From Brevundimonas sp. (lineage in GTDB: Bacteria > Pseudomonadota > Alphaproteobacteria > Caulobacterales > Caulobacteraceae): a DNA stretch of 64,000 nt. Below are positions 44,486 through 54,054 of the stretch, piece after piece. The stretch is taken from positions 248,001-312,000 of the forward strand of contig NZ_JAHBYB010000001.1 of assembly GCF_019636155.1 (NCBI RefSeq), in the 5' to 3' direction. Both the position numbers and the translations under genes were made by a program. Position 1 is the stretch's first letter; the number at the start of each line of letters is the position of its first letter. The notes below the pieces were generated by a model. That model worked only from the letters and a program-made list of their open reading frames with translations, searched no databases and was not told the DNA's origin.

Positions 44486-45290
44486 CTCCTATCGCATCCC
44501 CGGCGGCGCGCCCGCGCCCGATCCGGCGCGCGTGGCCCAGCTGGCCGACGGGCTGACGCCTTCCGCCGATTTCGGGGCCGAGGCAGACGCCGCCGTCGCG
44601 GACTGCCTGGCCCGGCTGGGCGAGGCCGCGCGGGCGAAGGGCGCCGATTGCGCCGATCTGATCGCCAGCGTCCGCGACCGGATGACGCGACTGGCGCCCC
44701 AGGGTCTGGTTCCGCGCCGGGGTCTGGCCGGCCTGTTCGACAGCCCTGGCAAACGGCTGAAGGCCTTCCGCGCGGCGTTCCGCGACGGGGGCGGCGCCCT
44801 GGCCGGACTGTCCGCGGGATTGGGCGAGCGCGCCGGCGACATCGACCGGCTGACGGCGGGCCTCGACGCCCTGGCCGACGATCTGCGCGGCGCCGTCTCG
44901 GCCCTGGGCGAACAGGTCGCGGCCGCCCGCGAATGGCTGTCGCGCCAGGCCGAGGAGGTCGAGGGGCTGGATGATTTCCGGTCGCGTATCGCGGCCCTGG
45001 AGGCGCGGCTGGCGGCCACCGTTCGCGCCCTGCCCCTGGTGCGCGCGCTTCAGAACGCCGACGCCAGGGTCCGGGAGGGCCTGATCGCGGCGCCCAGGAC
45101 GATCGAGGCCTGGCGAACCGACTGGACAGGCCATCTGGGCCTCGACCGCAAACGCCCCCGCAAGGTCAGGCCGGCGCCCGAGGCCCTGGCCCCCACCCGC
45201 GACGCCGTCGAGGCCGCCCTGGCGGGGATCGAGACGGAAGTGTCGCGCGCGGCCCAGCGCCGCCGGGAGATCGCCGACCGCCTGGGCTAG
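44475..45290 (+). CDS. Coiled-coil protein, possibly TelA-like (toxic anion resistance)
   Basis: 271 residues from ATG 44475, cytoplasmic and strongly helical. Residues about 75-105 (MTRLAPQGLVPRRGLAGLFD) and the heptad-rich 110-190 (IDRLTAGLDALADDLRGAVS; REWLSRQAEEVEGLDDFRSR) resemble the central part of TelA-family proteins, but the match is by pattern only and the protein is shorter than the usual 350-400. No membrane segment. Its stop shares the palindrome CTAG with the stop of the convergent SemiSWEET gene. Confidence 0.55.
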   Translation: MADGSYRIPGGAPAPDPARVAQLADGLTPSADFGAEADAAVADCLARLGEAARAKGADCADLIASVRDRMTRLAPQGLVPRRGLAGLFDSPGKRLKAFRAAFRDGGGALAGLSAGLGERAGDIDRLTAGLDALADDLRGAVSALGEQVAAAREWLSRQAEEVEGLDDFRSRIAALEARLAATVRALPLVRALQNADARVREGLIAAPRTIEAWRTDWTGHLGLDRKRPRKVRPAPEALAPTRDAVEAALAGIETEVSRAAQRRREIADRLG

Positions 45291-45549
45291 GCCTTCCGCT
45301 CGAACCGCCATTTCATCGTCAGCACCCCCGCCGCCATCACCAGGGCGCAGGCGTTGGCGAAGACGATGGGCCAGGCGTGGGTCATGACGCCATAGACGGT
45401 CCAGAGGGCGAAACAGGTCACCGTCAGGGAATAGGTCTTCAGGCTGACGGCAGAGGCGTCGCGTTCCTTCCAGATCTTGATCATCTGGGGCGCGAAACTG
45501 GCGATGGAACAGGCCGCCGCGGCCGATCCGATGGCCACGGCCGCCGTGC

Positions 45550-45553
<4 letters not shown>
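45287..45553 (-). CDS. SemiSWEET-type small transporter
   Basis: 88 residues with three TM helices and the PQ-loop: AAAACSIASFAPQMIKIWKE, then DASAVSLKTYSLTVTCFALW. SemiSWEETs dimerise to move sugars (sucrose or glucose in studied cases) down a gradient. The start at 45553 overlaps the stop of the upstream gene (ATGA). The substrate is unknown. Confidence 0.85.
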
Positions 45554-46032
<479 letters not shown>

Positions 46033-46066
46033 CTCCGCCTAACGGCTCCGCTTCGCCCCGGTTGCG

Positions 46067-48343
46067 TCAGTCGCGCGCCGGCGCGCGCGAGCCGATGGTC
46101 CTGTCCAGGAAGTCCAGATAGGTGCGCCACTGGTGCAGTTGGCGGTCATTGCCGCGGATGCCGTGGCGCTGGCCCGGATAGACCATGGTCTCGAACGGGA
46201 TGCTCTTGGCCTGCAGGGCGTTCAGAACCCGGGTGCTGTTCTCGAATATGACGTTGTCGTCCGCCATCCCGTGCATCAGCAGAAGCCGGCCGGTCAGGTT
46301 GTCCAGCCGGGCCAGGACGTCCGAGGCCGCATAGCCGTCGACATTGGCCTGGGGCGTCGACATGTAGCGCTCGGTATAGGCGGTGTCGTACAGGCCCCAT
46401 TCGGTCGGCGGGGCGCCGGCAATGGCCGAGGCCAGGCCCATCTTGGGCTCGGTCAGGGCCATCAGGCTCATGAAGCCGCCATAGGACCAGCCCATGATGG
46501 CCATCCGATCCGCGTCGACATAGGGCAGGCTGCGCAGATAGTCGGCCGCGATGACCTGATCCTCGATCTCGGGCTGTCCCATCTTCAGATACAGGGCTTG
46601 TTTGAAGGCGGCCGAGCGGTCGCCCTCGCCCCGGTTGTCCAGGCGGAAGACGATATAGCCCGCCTCGGTCAGCAACTGGGTCGAGGCCGGCTGCCAGGCC
46701 CGGCGCACCCCGCCCGCCGACGGCCCGCCATAGACCTGCATCACCACCGGATAGCGGCGCGTGGGGTCAAAGCCGGGCGGGGTGGTCATCTGCCACATCA
46801 GAGTCTGGCCATGGCTTTGCAGCGTGCCGAACTCAGGCTTCTGCTGGCGCTCGACGAAGGGCCAGAACGGATGGCCGGGCTCCAGCCGGTTTTCCTCGAT
46901 CCAGCGCACCCGCGTGCCGTCGATGGAATAGAGGGCCGACTGGGACGGGGTGTTCAGGTCCGTATAGTTGCCGACATAGGCGGTGCCCGGCCCGTTGACC
47001 GAGGCGCTCCACCAGCCGCCCGCCGGGGTGATGGCCACCGGCTCGGACGTGCGCCGCAGGCTGGCGCGGAACAGCTGCTGTTCGATCGGATATTCCCGCC
47101 CGTCGCGCATGGAGGCGGTGAAGAATACCTCGCCCGTGTCCTGATTGACCCCGTTCAGCGACTTGACCGCATAGTCTCCGCGCGTGATGGCCCGCAGGCG
47201 GCGGCCGTCGCGGTTGTACAGATACAGGTGCCGCCAGCCGCTCTCTTCCGAGGACCAGATGAAGTCGCCGCTCTTCAGGGCCTTGAAGTCGTGGGTGACA
47301 TTGACCCAGGCGTTCGAGGTCTGGCTGGCGATCACCCGGCTGGCGCCCGTGGCCGGATCGACGGCCAGCAGGTCCAGCCGCTTCTGGTCGCGACTCAGCC
47401 GCTGGACATAGGCCGTGCGGCCGTCGGTCGCCCAGTTGACCCGGCCCAGATAGATGTCGGTGTTCGATCCCAGGTCCACCTTGACCCGCGCGCCGCTCTG
47501 CAGGTCGCGGATATAGAGTTCGACCACGGCGTTCGGCCGGCCGGCGCGGGGATAGCGCTGCTCGACCACCGTCGCCCCGCCGCCGCCGATGTCCAGGCGC
47601 GGAATGATGTCGACTGGGCTCTCGTCCGTGCGTTGCAGGGCGATGTAGCGCTCGTCCGGACTCCACCAGTAGCCGGTGTCGCGATCCAGCTCTTCCTGGG
47701 CGATGAACTCGGCCGTGGCCCAGGTGATCAGGCCGGCGCCGTCGTCGGTGATCGCCGTCTCCTGGCCCGTCGCCAGGTCCAGGACATACAGGTTCTGGTC
47801 GCGCACGAAGCTGACGTAGGCGCCCTTGGGGCTGACCTTGGCGTCGATCTCGTCGGCGGTCGTCTCGGTCAGGCGGCGCACCGCCCCGCCCTGGCGCTCG
47901 GCCAGGAAGATGTCGCCTTCCAGCGGCGCCAGGATGTATCGGCCCTGCTCGTCCCAGGAATATTCCACCACCCCGCGGGCGCTGATGCGCATACGTTCGC
48001 GCCGGGCCTTCTCGGCCTCCGACAGTTCGCCCGCGTCGGGAACCAGAGCCCGGGCGTCGATCAGCTTGAATGGCTCCCCGCCCGCGACCGGGGCGGCCCA
48101 CAGGTCCTGCACCTCGGCGTCGTCGGCGCGCGACCGCAGGAAGGCGACCAGTTCGCCGTCGGGCGACAGGCTGACGCCACGCGCCACCGGCCCGGCCAGG
48201 GACGGGTTGGCGAACACCCGCTCGGGCGTCAGGATCGAAGACGCCGGCGCGGAGGCGGCGGCCTGGGCCGGCGGCGCCCCCGTCTGGGCATGGGCGGCCG
48301 TGACGGCCAGCAGGAAGGTCGAGGCGAGAAGGACTGTGCGCAT
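46067..48343 (-). CDS. Dipeptidyl peptidase IV (S9 family prolyl peptidase)
   Basis: 758 residues with a signal peptide (MRTVLLASTFLLAVTAAHAQ). The eight-bladed propeller domain (about 60-500) includes ITWATAEFIAQEELDRDTGY with the Glu pair that anchors substrate N-termini in DPP-IV. The alpha/beta-hydrolase domain carries Ser 620 in GWSYGGF, Asp in HGMADDNV (about 695) and His 727 in QRHGI. It cleaves X-Pro dipeptides from peptides in the periplasm. It is monocistronic, 113 bp from the divergent ferredoxin reductase gene. Confidence 0.93.
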   Translation of the reverse strand: MRTVLLASTFLLAVTAAHAQTGAPPAQAAASAPASSILTPERVFANPSLAGPVARGVSLSPDGELVAFLRSRADDAEVQDLWAAPVAGGEPFKLIDARALVPDAGELSEAEKARRERMRISARGVVEYSWDEQGRYILAPLEGDIFLAERQGGAVRRLTETTADEIDAKVSPKGAYVSFVRDQNLYVLDLATGQETAITDDGAGLITWATAEFIAQEELDRDTGYWWSPDERYIALQRTDESPVDIIPRLDIGGGGATVVEQRYPRAGRPNAVVELYIRDLQSGARVKVDLGSNTDIYLGRVNWATDGRTAYVQRLSRDQKRLDLLAVDPATGASRVIASQTSNAWVNVTHDFKALKSGDFIWSSEESGWRHLYLYNRDGRRLRAITRGDYAVKSLNGVNQDTGEVFFTASMRDGREYPIEQQLFRASLRRTSEPVAITPAGGWWSASVNGPGTAYVGNYTDLNTPSQSALYSIDGTRVRWIEENRLEPGHPFWPFVERQQKPEFGTLQSHGQTLMWQMTTPPGFDPTRRYPVVMQVYGGPSAGGVRRAWQPASTQLLTEAGYIVFRLDNRGEGDRSAAFKQALYLKMGQPEIEDQVIAADYLRSLPYVDADRMAIMGWSYGGFMSLMALTEPKMGLASAIAGAPPTEWGLYDTAYTERYMSTPQANVDGYAASDVLARLDNLTGRLLLMHGMADDNVIFENSTRVLNALQAKSIPFETMVYPGQRHGIRGNDRQLHQWRTYLDFLDRTIGSRAPARD

Positions 48344-48456
48344 GGGGCGGGACGCTATCGCCTCATTTTCACCTCGTCACGCGCAAATCCGCCCAATACG
48401 GCCGGAAGTGCGACGCGAACCTTTCGCAATCCGGTTCGACCGCATAGTTAGGCGCC

Positions 48457-49281
48457 ATGACCGACGCCCCTGTCGCCGCCACGCCTCCCCCGCCCGCCAA
48501 GCCCGGCGCCTTCCATTCGCTGGAGGTGCTGTGGGTTCGCCACTGGACCGACCAGCTGTTCAGCTTCGCCGTCGCGCGGCCCGAGGATTTCCGTTTCCGC
48601 TCGGGCGAGTTCGTGATGATCGGCCTGCCGGGCGAGGATGGCGGCAAGCCGGTGCTGCGCGCCTATTCCATCGCCAGCCCCGCCTGGGCGGATGAACTGG
48701 AGTTCTTCTCCATCAAGGTTCCCGACGGTCCCCTGACCTCGCGCCTGCAGAAGATCCAGGCCGGCGACCAGGTCCTGATGGGCAAGAAGCCGACCGGCAC
48801 CCTGGTGCTGGACGCCCTGACCGGGGGCGAGCGTCTGTGGCTGATCGGCACGGGCACGGGCCTGGCGCCCTGGCTGTCGGTGGCGCGCGACCCCGACACC
48901 TATTCCCGCTTCGGCCAGGTGATCGTCTGCCACACGGTGCGCAATGTCGCCGACCTGGCCTATCGCGACTTCTTCACCTCGGGCGTCCACGACGATCCCC
49001 TGGTGGGCGACGAGGCGAAGGCCCAGCTGACCTATTACCCCACCGTCACGCGCGAGAAGTTCGAGACTCCGGGCCGGATCACCGACCGAATCAAGTCCGG
49101 CGATCTGTTCGCCGACCTGGGCCTGCCCATCGGCTTCTCGCCCAACAGCGACCGGATCATGCTGTGCGGCTCCATGGCCATGATCAAGGAGACGGGCGAA
49201 ATCCTGGAGGCCTATGGGCTGAAGGAAGGCTCGAACGCCGAGCCGGGCGACTATGTGCTGGAGCGCGCCTTTGTCGGATGA
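48457..49281 (+). CDS. fpr: Ferredoxin/flavodoxin-NADP+ reductase
   Basis: 274 residues. FAD-binding domain: RSGEFVMIGLPGEDGGKPVL, then RAYSIASPAWADELEFFSIK (RxYS motif). NADP domain: LWLIGTGTGLAPWLSVARDP and MLCGSMAMIKETGEILEAYG. It ends VLERAFVG, the bacterial subclass terminus with aromatic residue followed by a short tail. It supplies electrons between NADPH and ferredoxin and is linked to oxidative stress in relatives. It overlaps the chorismate mutase start. Confidence 0.95.
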   Translation: MTDAPVAATPPPPAKPGAFHSLEVLWVRHWTDQLFSFAVARPEDFRFRSGEFVMIGLPGEDGGKPVLRAYSIASPAWADELEFFSIKVPDGPLTSRLQKIQAGDQVLMGKKPTGTLVLDALTGGERLWLIGTGTGLAPWLSVARDPDTYSRFGQVIVCHTVRNVADLAYRDFFTSGVHDDPLVGDEAKAQLTYYPTVTREKFETPGRITDRIKSGDLFADLGLPIGFSPNSDRIMLCGSMAMIKETGEILEAYGLKEGSNAEPGDYVLERAFVG

Positions 49282-49597
49282 GCTGAAGATCGACCCGCGC
49301 ACCGCGCCCGAGGCCTGCGACACCATGATCCAGGTGCGCCAGGGCGTCGACGCCCTGGACCGGGCCCTGGTGGCCCTGCTGGCCGAGCGCCAGCGCTATA
49401 TGGACGCCGCCGCCCGCATTAAGCCCAGCCGTGACGTGGTCCATGATGACGCCCGCATCGAGGATGTGGTGGCCAAGGTGCTGGCCGCCGCCGGTCCGGC
49501 CGGCCTGTCGGCCGCCATCGCCGAGCCGGTCTGGCGCACCCTGATCGACCGCTGCATCGCCCATGAGCTGGCGGTCTGGGACCGGACCCGAACCTAA
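49271..49597 (+). CDS. Chorismate mutase, AroQ class
   Basis: 108 residues if started at TTG 49271 (LSDELKIDPRTAPEACDTMI), overlapping the fpr stop. The core IRQGVDALDRALVALLAERQ-like helix (here MIQVRQGVDALDRALVALLA), AAARIK, and R...V.....A......VWRTLIDRCIAHE match AroQ monofunctional mutases: Arg, Lys and Arg residues that hold chorismate are present. It converts chorismate to prephenate for Phe/Tyr. A PchB-like isochorismate lyase is a less likely alternative. Confidence 0.87.
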   Translation: MSDELKIDPRTAPEACDTMIQVRQGVDALDRALVALLAERQRYMDAAARIKPSRDVVHDDARIEDVVAKVLAAAGPAGLSAAIAEPVWRTLIDRCIAHELAVWDRTRT

Positions 49598-49947
49598 CCC
49601 TTCAGGCCCCTCAGCATCAGTTCGTGGCGATAGGCGGCCACATCGGCCAGGGCCGCCTCCAGCGCCGTCCGCACCCGGTCCAGCAGCGGCGGGGCGTCAG
49701 CCTTGTCGACCATCTCGGCCAGGGTGCAGGCGTGGGCCACCGCCTCGGCCCCGATCCCCGCCGCCGCGCCGCGCAGGGTGTGGGCCGCGTCGCGCCATCC
49801 CTCCTCGCGCACATCCAGCAGCGGCGTCCAGATGGCCGCCTGCTGGACGAACAGGCCCAGGATCTCCTCGGTGACGGCGGCGTCGCCGCCGGTCATCCGC
49901 TCCAGGACCGAGAAGTCCACCGCACCGGACAGGTCGCGACGGGCCAT
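49594..49947 (-). CDS. Hpt (histidine phosphotransfer) domain protein
   Basis: 117 residues from ATG 49947. VLERMTGGDAAVTEEILGLF and AAHTLRGAAAGIGAEAVAHA carry the phospho-accepting His in HTLRG (usual HxLKG). It is a four-helix bundle and would shuttle phosphate between a hybrid kinase and a response regulator; no such partner is nearby. The stop overlaps the stop of the convergent chorismate mutase, and the start overlaps the stop of the upstream permease. Confidence 0.85.
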   Translation of the reverse strand: MARRDLSGAVDFSVLERMTGGDAAVTEEILGLFVQQAAIWTPLLDVREEGWRDAAHTLRGAAAGIGAEAVAHACTLAEMVDKADAPPLLDRVRTALEAALADVAAYRHELMLRGLKG

Positions 49948-51374
49948 CAGGCGGGCGTCTCCTCGCCCCTGGCCAGGCGCGAGTTCCGGGCCGACCAGAC
50001 GAAATAGACCCCCAGTCCGGCCGCGTTCCAGATCAGGAACCAGACCTGGGTGCGCGGCTGAAGGCTCAGGAAGAAGATCACGCAGCCGATCATGCAGACC
50101 GCCCCCACCACCGGCCACAGCGGCGCCTTGAACCGGCGCATCCGCCCCGGCTCGCGCAGGCGCAGCACGATCAGGCAGGCCCCCACGGCGAAGAAGGCCA
50201 TCAGGGTCCCCGCATTGGCCAGGGACGCCAGTTCATCCAGCCGCATAACCCCCGCCAGGGCCGCCACCACCACGGCCGTGAACACCGTCACCAGGGCCGG
50301 AACCCCCCGCGACGAAATCCGCGCCAGCCGCCGCGGCAGAAGGCCGTCCCGCGCCATCCCCAGGAAGATGCGGCTCTGTCCGAACAGGAAGGCCAGCAGC
50401 ACCGTCGGCAGGGCGACGACGGCCGAGGCCGCGATCCACTGGGCCGCCGCCCCCTGGCCCATGCCGCGCAGGATGTGCGCCAGGGGTTCGGCGCTGTCGG
50501 CGAAATCGGACACCGGGGCGGCGCCGATCGCGGCGGCGGCCACCACCATGTACAGGATCGTGCAGATCACCATCGATCCGACGATGCCGATGGCCAGGTC
50601 GCGCTCGGGCCTCTTGGTCTCCTCGGCCGCGGTCGAGATGGCGTCGAAGCCATAGAAGGCGAAGAAGATGATGGCCGCCGCCGCCATCACCCCCGTCTTC
50701 ACGAAGGGCGCCCCGAAGCCATTGGGCATGAAGGGCGTGAAATGGTCCGGGTTGAAGGCCGGCAGGGCGATGGCCACGAAGACCAGCAGGGCCAGGATCT
50801 TCACCACCACCAGGCCGGCGTTCAGCGTCGCGCTCTCGCGCGTGCCCAGCATCAGCAGGCCGGCGACCACGGCGATGATGAAGACCGCCGGCAGGTTGAC
50901 GATCCCCCCCGCATGCGGCCCCACCGACAGGGCCTGAGGCAGGGCCAGGCTGACCCCGCCCAGATCCAACCCGTTCAGGAAGCCGACGGCATAGCCGGAC
51001 CAGCCCACGGCCACCGCCGAGACCACCAGCGAATATTCCAGGATCAGGCTCCACCCCACGATCCAGGCGGCCATCTCGCCCAGCCCGGCGTAGGAATAGG
51101 TGTAGGCGCTGCCCGCGGTCGGCATCATGGTCGCCAGTTCGGCATAGGCCAGGGCCGCGCAGGCGCAGACCAGGCCGGCCAGGGCGAAGCTGATCATCAC
51201 CGCCGGCCCGGCCAGGCCCGCCCCGACCCCGATCAGGGTCAGTATGCCGGTGCCGACGATGGCGCCGACGCCCAGGCCCAGCAGGTGCGGCCACGACAGG
51301 GTCGCCTTCAGCGGCGGTCCGTCATGCGCCGCCGCCATCGCCTCGATCGACCGCCTGCGGTTCCAGAACGCCAT
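49947..51374 (-). CDS. APC-family amino-acid permease
   Basis: 475 residues from ATG 51374, chosen because GGAGGGG lies 7 bases upstream; an in-frame codon at 51395 would add seven residues. Twelve TMs: LLGLGVGAIVGTGILTLIGV with the unwound GxG of helix 1, AYAELATMMPTAGSAYTYSY, FAFYGFDAISTAAEETKRPE and SRIFLGMARDGLLPRRLARI are hallmarks of the cationic amino-acid transporter subgroup. Substrate not determinable. Confidence 0.92.
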   Translation of the reverse strand: MAFWNRRRSIEAMAAAHDGPPLKATLSWPHLLGLGVGAIVGTGILTLIGVGAGLAGPAVMISFALAGLVCACAALAYAELATMMPTAGSAYTYSYAGLGEMAAWIVGWSLILEYSLVVSAVAVGWSGYAVGFLNGLDLGGVSLALPQALSVGPHAGGIVNLPAVFIIAVVAGLLMLGTRESATLNAGLVVVKILALLVFVAIALPAFNPDHFTPFMPNGFGAPFVKTGVMAAAAIIFFAFYGFDAISTAAEETKRPERDLAIGIVGSMVICTILYMVVAAAAIGAAPVSDFADSAEPLAHILRGMGQGAAAQWIAASAVVALPTVLLAFLFGQSRIFLGMARDGLLPRRLARISSRGVPALVTVFTAVVVAALAGVMRLDELASLANAGTLMAFFAVGACLIVLRLREPGRMRRFKAPLWPVVGAVCMIGCVIFFLSLQPRTQVWFLIWNAAGLGVYFVWSARNSRLARGEETPA

Positions 51375-51541
51375 CGCTCGCCCCTCCCTCGCCATCGCCC
51401 GGACGGCCTGTTTTTGCGAATCCCGACCATATAGGCGACCACGGGGCGACGAAATGCCGCTTGCGTCGCGCGGCGATCCCCCCTATTCCGAGCGCCCTTC
51501 GCAGGCGCCACCAGCGCAGCGAAAGGCCGGGCGACCGGTAC

Positions 51542-51617
<76 letters not shown>

Positions 51618-51716
51618 TCGTCTTCCTAACCCCCTGAAATCCTTAGCAGGCTTGACCCAAGGGGCTTTTCGCACCATCATATTCTATACAAATCTTATAC
51701 AAAATGAGATGCGTGT

Positions 51717-53576
51717 ATGAGCGGTAAGGGCCTTGGGCTTTTCCAGCCTCGCTACAGGATGGCGAGCGGTCAGTGGGCGGTCGATGAGGACGCCACCTAC
51801 AACGTGCGGCGCGTCGTCCCCGCCGACGTTCGGGCGATCGCCGCGACCCTTCCGGCTACTGATCCGCGACATGAGACGTTCATCGGTCCATCGGGAAAGC
51901 CCCGGACAGAGCTGATCCAGACCACGGGCTACAACGACTTCGAGAACGCCAGGCGGGTGGCCCGAGACGTCCAGCGTCGCTGGGCCAGCGACATCGCGGC
52001 GCTTCGTTCCAAAGGCAACCCCCAGGATGTCGGGGAGGCCCTGGATCGACTCGATGAGTGGCGTTCCGGCGCCCTGTCCCGAGCGCAGGGGTTCGAAGGC
52101 GAGATCGCCATCCTGGATCACTGGGCCGCTGGTGAAAGGTTGCGCGGCCGCCCCGTGCGCGATGCTGGAGCCCCCGGACTGGACTACGGCAGTCACCGCT
52201 GGGCTCTCTCCTACTTCGACGCCAATCCGGAGGCCGAGCGCGGCCAGGATACGCCGCTGGCGACCTTCCTCCTGATCGATCGTCTGTCGGAGGCGGAAGC
52301 TGATCCTGCCCGCTCGCGAGAGGTCCCGGGCTTCGACGACGCCATGGCCGAGGCCCTGGGCTCGGGCGTGAGCGCGAAAGTCCGACTGGCTGTCCGCTCG
52401 GCCTTCGCCAAGGCTTGGCGCGAGGTCGTCCAGGCCCAGGAGGCCGAGCGTCGCTACGCCGCGAACATCATCAACATGGTCGAGGGCTTCGGGGCGACGG
52501 CCATCGTGGTCCCCGCCCGCCCCGGCGCCTATCGGCCGCAGGCCGGCGACCGCACGGTGGGCGAACTCCTGGACGCCTATGGGGCCGCCGACCGCACGCG
52601 TCGCGGTCCGACGGCCGACAAGGAGACCGCCGTCGTCATGCGGGCGCTGCGTGAGTTCCTCGGAGCGGACAAGCCGGTGCGCGCCGTCTCGCGCACCGAT
52701 GCGCGACGGGTCCACGAACTGCTCGCCAAGACGCCGAAGAACGCCGCCAAGCACTATGTCGGCCAACCTCTCCTGACGGCTATCGAACGCGCCCAGAAGG
52801 ACGGTCGACCGTCCCTGGCTCCGAATACGGTCAGCAATTACATCAACTACGCCTCTTCGTTCTGGAGATGGGCAATCCGCGAGAAAGACGGCTGGGCCGA
52901 TTTCAATCCCTTCGAAGGCCTCGCGGGCGAAGATGACCCCAGCGTGCGCCGGCGCGGCTTCACCAACGACGAACTGGTCAAGCTGTTCGCGCGTCTGGCG
53001 CAATACAAGGCGCGCGATCTCGCCGAGTTCTGGGTCCCGGCCTTGAACCTGAACGGCGCCCGGATGTCGGAGTTGCTTCAGCTTCGCACGACCGACGTGA
53101 GGACTGAGCAGGGCGTCACCTATCTGGACCTCAGCGTCTTCGACAGCACCGGTCGCCGCGATGCATCCAAGCGTCTGAAGAACCGGGGCAGCCAGCGTCC
53201 CGCCCCGATCCATCCCTTGGTGATAGAGGCCGGGTTCCTTGACCTGGTCGCTCGGCGTCGCAAGTCCGGTGATGTCCGTCTGTTTCCCGACTACAAGCCC
53301 TACAAGAAGGACGGCGTCACCGACTGGTCGCACTATTTCTCCAAGTGGATCGGCGTGGTGATCGACGAGGCCGTGAGCACCGATCCGGCGCTGGTCTATC
53401 ACTCCTTCCGGCACACCCTCAGGGAGCGCGGCCGGATGCTCAACTATTCGCCTGAGGTCATCAACGCCCTCGGCGGCTGGGCGGCCAAGAGCGTGGGCGA
53501 GCGCTACGGCGTGAACTACATCACGACCCTGGACGAACAACTCGCCCGGATCGATTTTGGACCGCTCAAGCTGTGA
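51717..53576 (+). CDS. Large tyrosine recombinase / integrase
   Basis: 619 residues. The C-terminal catalytic domain (about 415-610) has Arg in NLNGARMSELLQLRTTDV, Lys near KRLKNRGSQRPAPIHP, HSFRHTLRERG (H-x-x-R), GGWAAK and the Tyr nucleophile in VGERYGVNYI. The preceding core-binding domain is about 280-400 (TVGELLDAYGAADRTRRGPT). The N-terminal 270 residues include a DUF6538-like start (YRMASGQWAVDEDATYNVRR) and a long helical region, as in large island integrases. It is expected to integrate at the adjacent tRNA-Lys. All catalytic residues seem intact. Confidence 0.92.
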   Translation: MSGKGLGLFQPRYRMASGQWAVDEDATYNVRRVVPADVRAIAATLPATDPRHETFIGPSGKPRTELIQTTGYNDFENARRVARDVQRRWASDIAALRSKGNPQDVGEALDRLDEWRSGALSRAQGFEGEIAILDHWAAGERLRGRPVRDAGAPGLDYGSHRWALSYFDANPEAERGQDTPLATFLLIDRLSEAEADPARSREVPGFDDAMAEALGSGVSAKVRLAVRSAFAKAWREVVQAQEAERRYAANIINMVEGFGATAIVVPARPGAYRPQAGDRTVGELLDAYGAADRTRRGPTADKETAVVMRALREFLGADKPVRAVSRTDARRVHELLAKTPKNAAKHYVGQPLLTAIERAQKDGRPSLAPNTVSNYINYASSFWRWAIREKDGWADFNPFEGLAGEDDPSVRRRGFTNDELVKLFARLAQYKARDLAEFWVPALNLNGARMSELLQLRTTDVRTEQGVTYLDLSVFDSTGRRDASKRLKNRGSQRPAPIHPLVIEAGFLDLVARRRKSGDVRLFPDYKPYKKDGVTDWSHYFSKWIGVVIDEAVSTDPALVYHSFRHTLRERGRMLNYSPEVINALGGWAAKSVGERYGVNYITTLDEQLARIDFGPLKL

Positions 53577-53586
53577 TGGAAGGCGA

Positions 53587-53610
53587 GCCGCCTTGCCGGC
53601 GGCTTCTTGT
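53587..53610 (+). terminator. Terminator after the integrase
   Basis: GCCGCC (53587-53592), 5-base loop, GGCGGC (53598-53603) followed by TTCTTGT, 11 bp after the integrase stop. Confidence 0.7.
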
Positions 53611-53660
53611 GTGCGCTCGGCGAAAGAGCCACAGGGCGGATATTTTGCAGTCTTAAAGCA

Positions 53661-53679
53661 ACAAAAAGCTGGTTTTTGT
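53661..53679. promoter_or_regulatory. Candidate HipB operator
   Basis: ACAAAAA-gctgg-TTTTTGT, perfect 7-bp inverted repeat, 36 bp before the hipB-like ATG, in an otherwise GC-rich region. HipB proteins bind palindromes in their own promoter; position and AT-richness fit autorepression. Confidence 0.65.
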
Positions 53680-53714
53680 CGCCTCAAAGCCGCATAGTCG
53701 CTTCGGAGGCCCTG

Positions 53715-54053
53715 ATGCGCCGCAGCCCTTTGCTCACCACGCCGCCGTATGAAGTCGAGACCGCCATCAAGCGTCTCGGGGCCGACCTGCGCACCGCACG
53801 GCTGCGCCGAAACATCACCTTGGTCGATGCCGCCGAGCGTCTCGGTGTCGGGCGGGACGTGATCGCCGACGCCGAGCGCGGCAAGCCCTCGACCAGCATC
53901 GCCGTCTATGCCGCTCTTCTCTGGTCCTATGGGCTGGTCGAGCGCATGGCCGTCCTGGCGGAGCCGGGCAGCGATGAAGAAGGCCTTCGCCTCGTCAGCC
54001 TGACCGAGCGTCGACATGCGCGCGGGGCTCAAACCCTGGACGACGACTTCTGA
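53715..54053 (+). CDS. HipB-like antitoxin (XRE helix-turn-helix)
   Basis: 112 residues from ATG 53715 behind CGGAGGC. Helix-turn-helix: LGADLRTARLRRNITLVDAA, ERLGVGRDVIADAERG. The C-terminus ALLWSYGLVERMAVLAEPGS, then GLRLVSLTERRHARG, matches HipB partners of HipA kinases. It is 1 bp upstream of the kinase gene. It binds its operator and neutralises the kinase. Confidence 0.85.
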   Translation: MRRSPLLTTPPYEVETAIKRLGADLRTARLRRNITLVDAAERLGVGRDVIADAERGKPSTSIAVYAALLWSYGLVERMAVLAEPGSDEEGLRLVSLTERRHARGAQTLDDDF

Positions 54054-54054
54054 C

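Noticed and set aside
51618-51716. Second tRNA fragment as attR next to the integrase
   Set aside because: The sequence after the tRNA-Lys CCA does not repeat the tRNA 3' end within the window.
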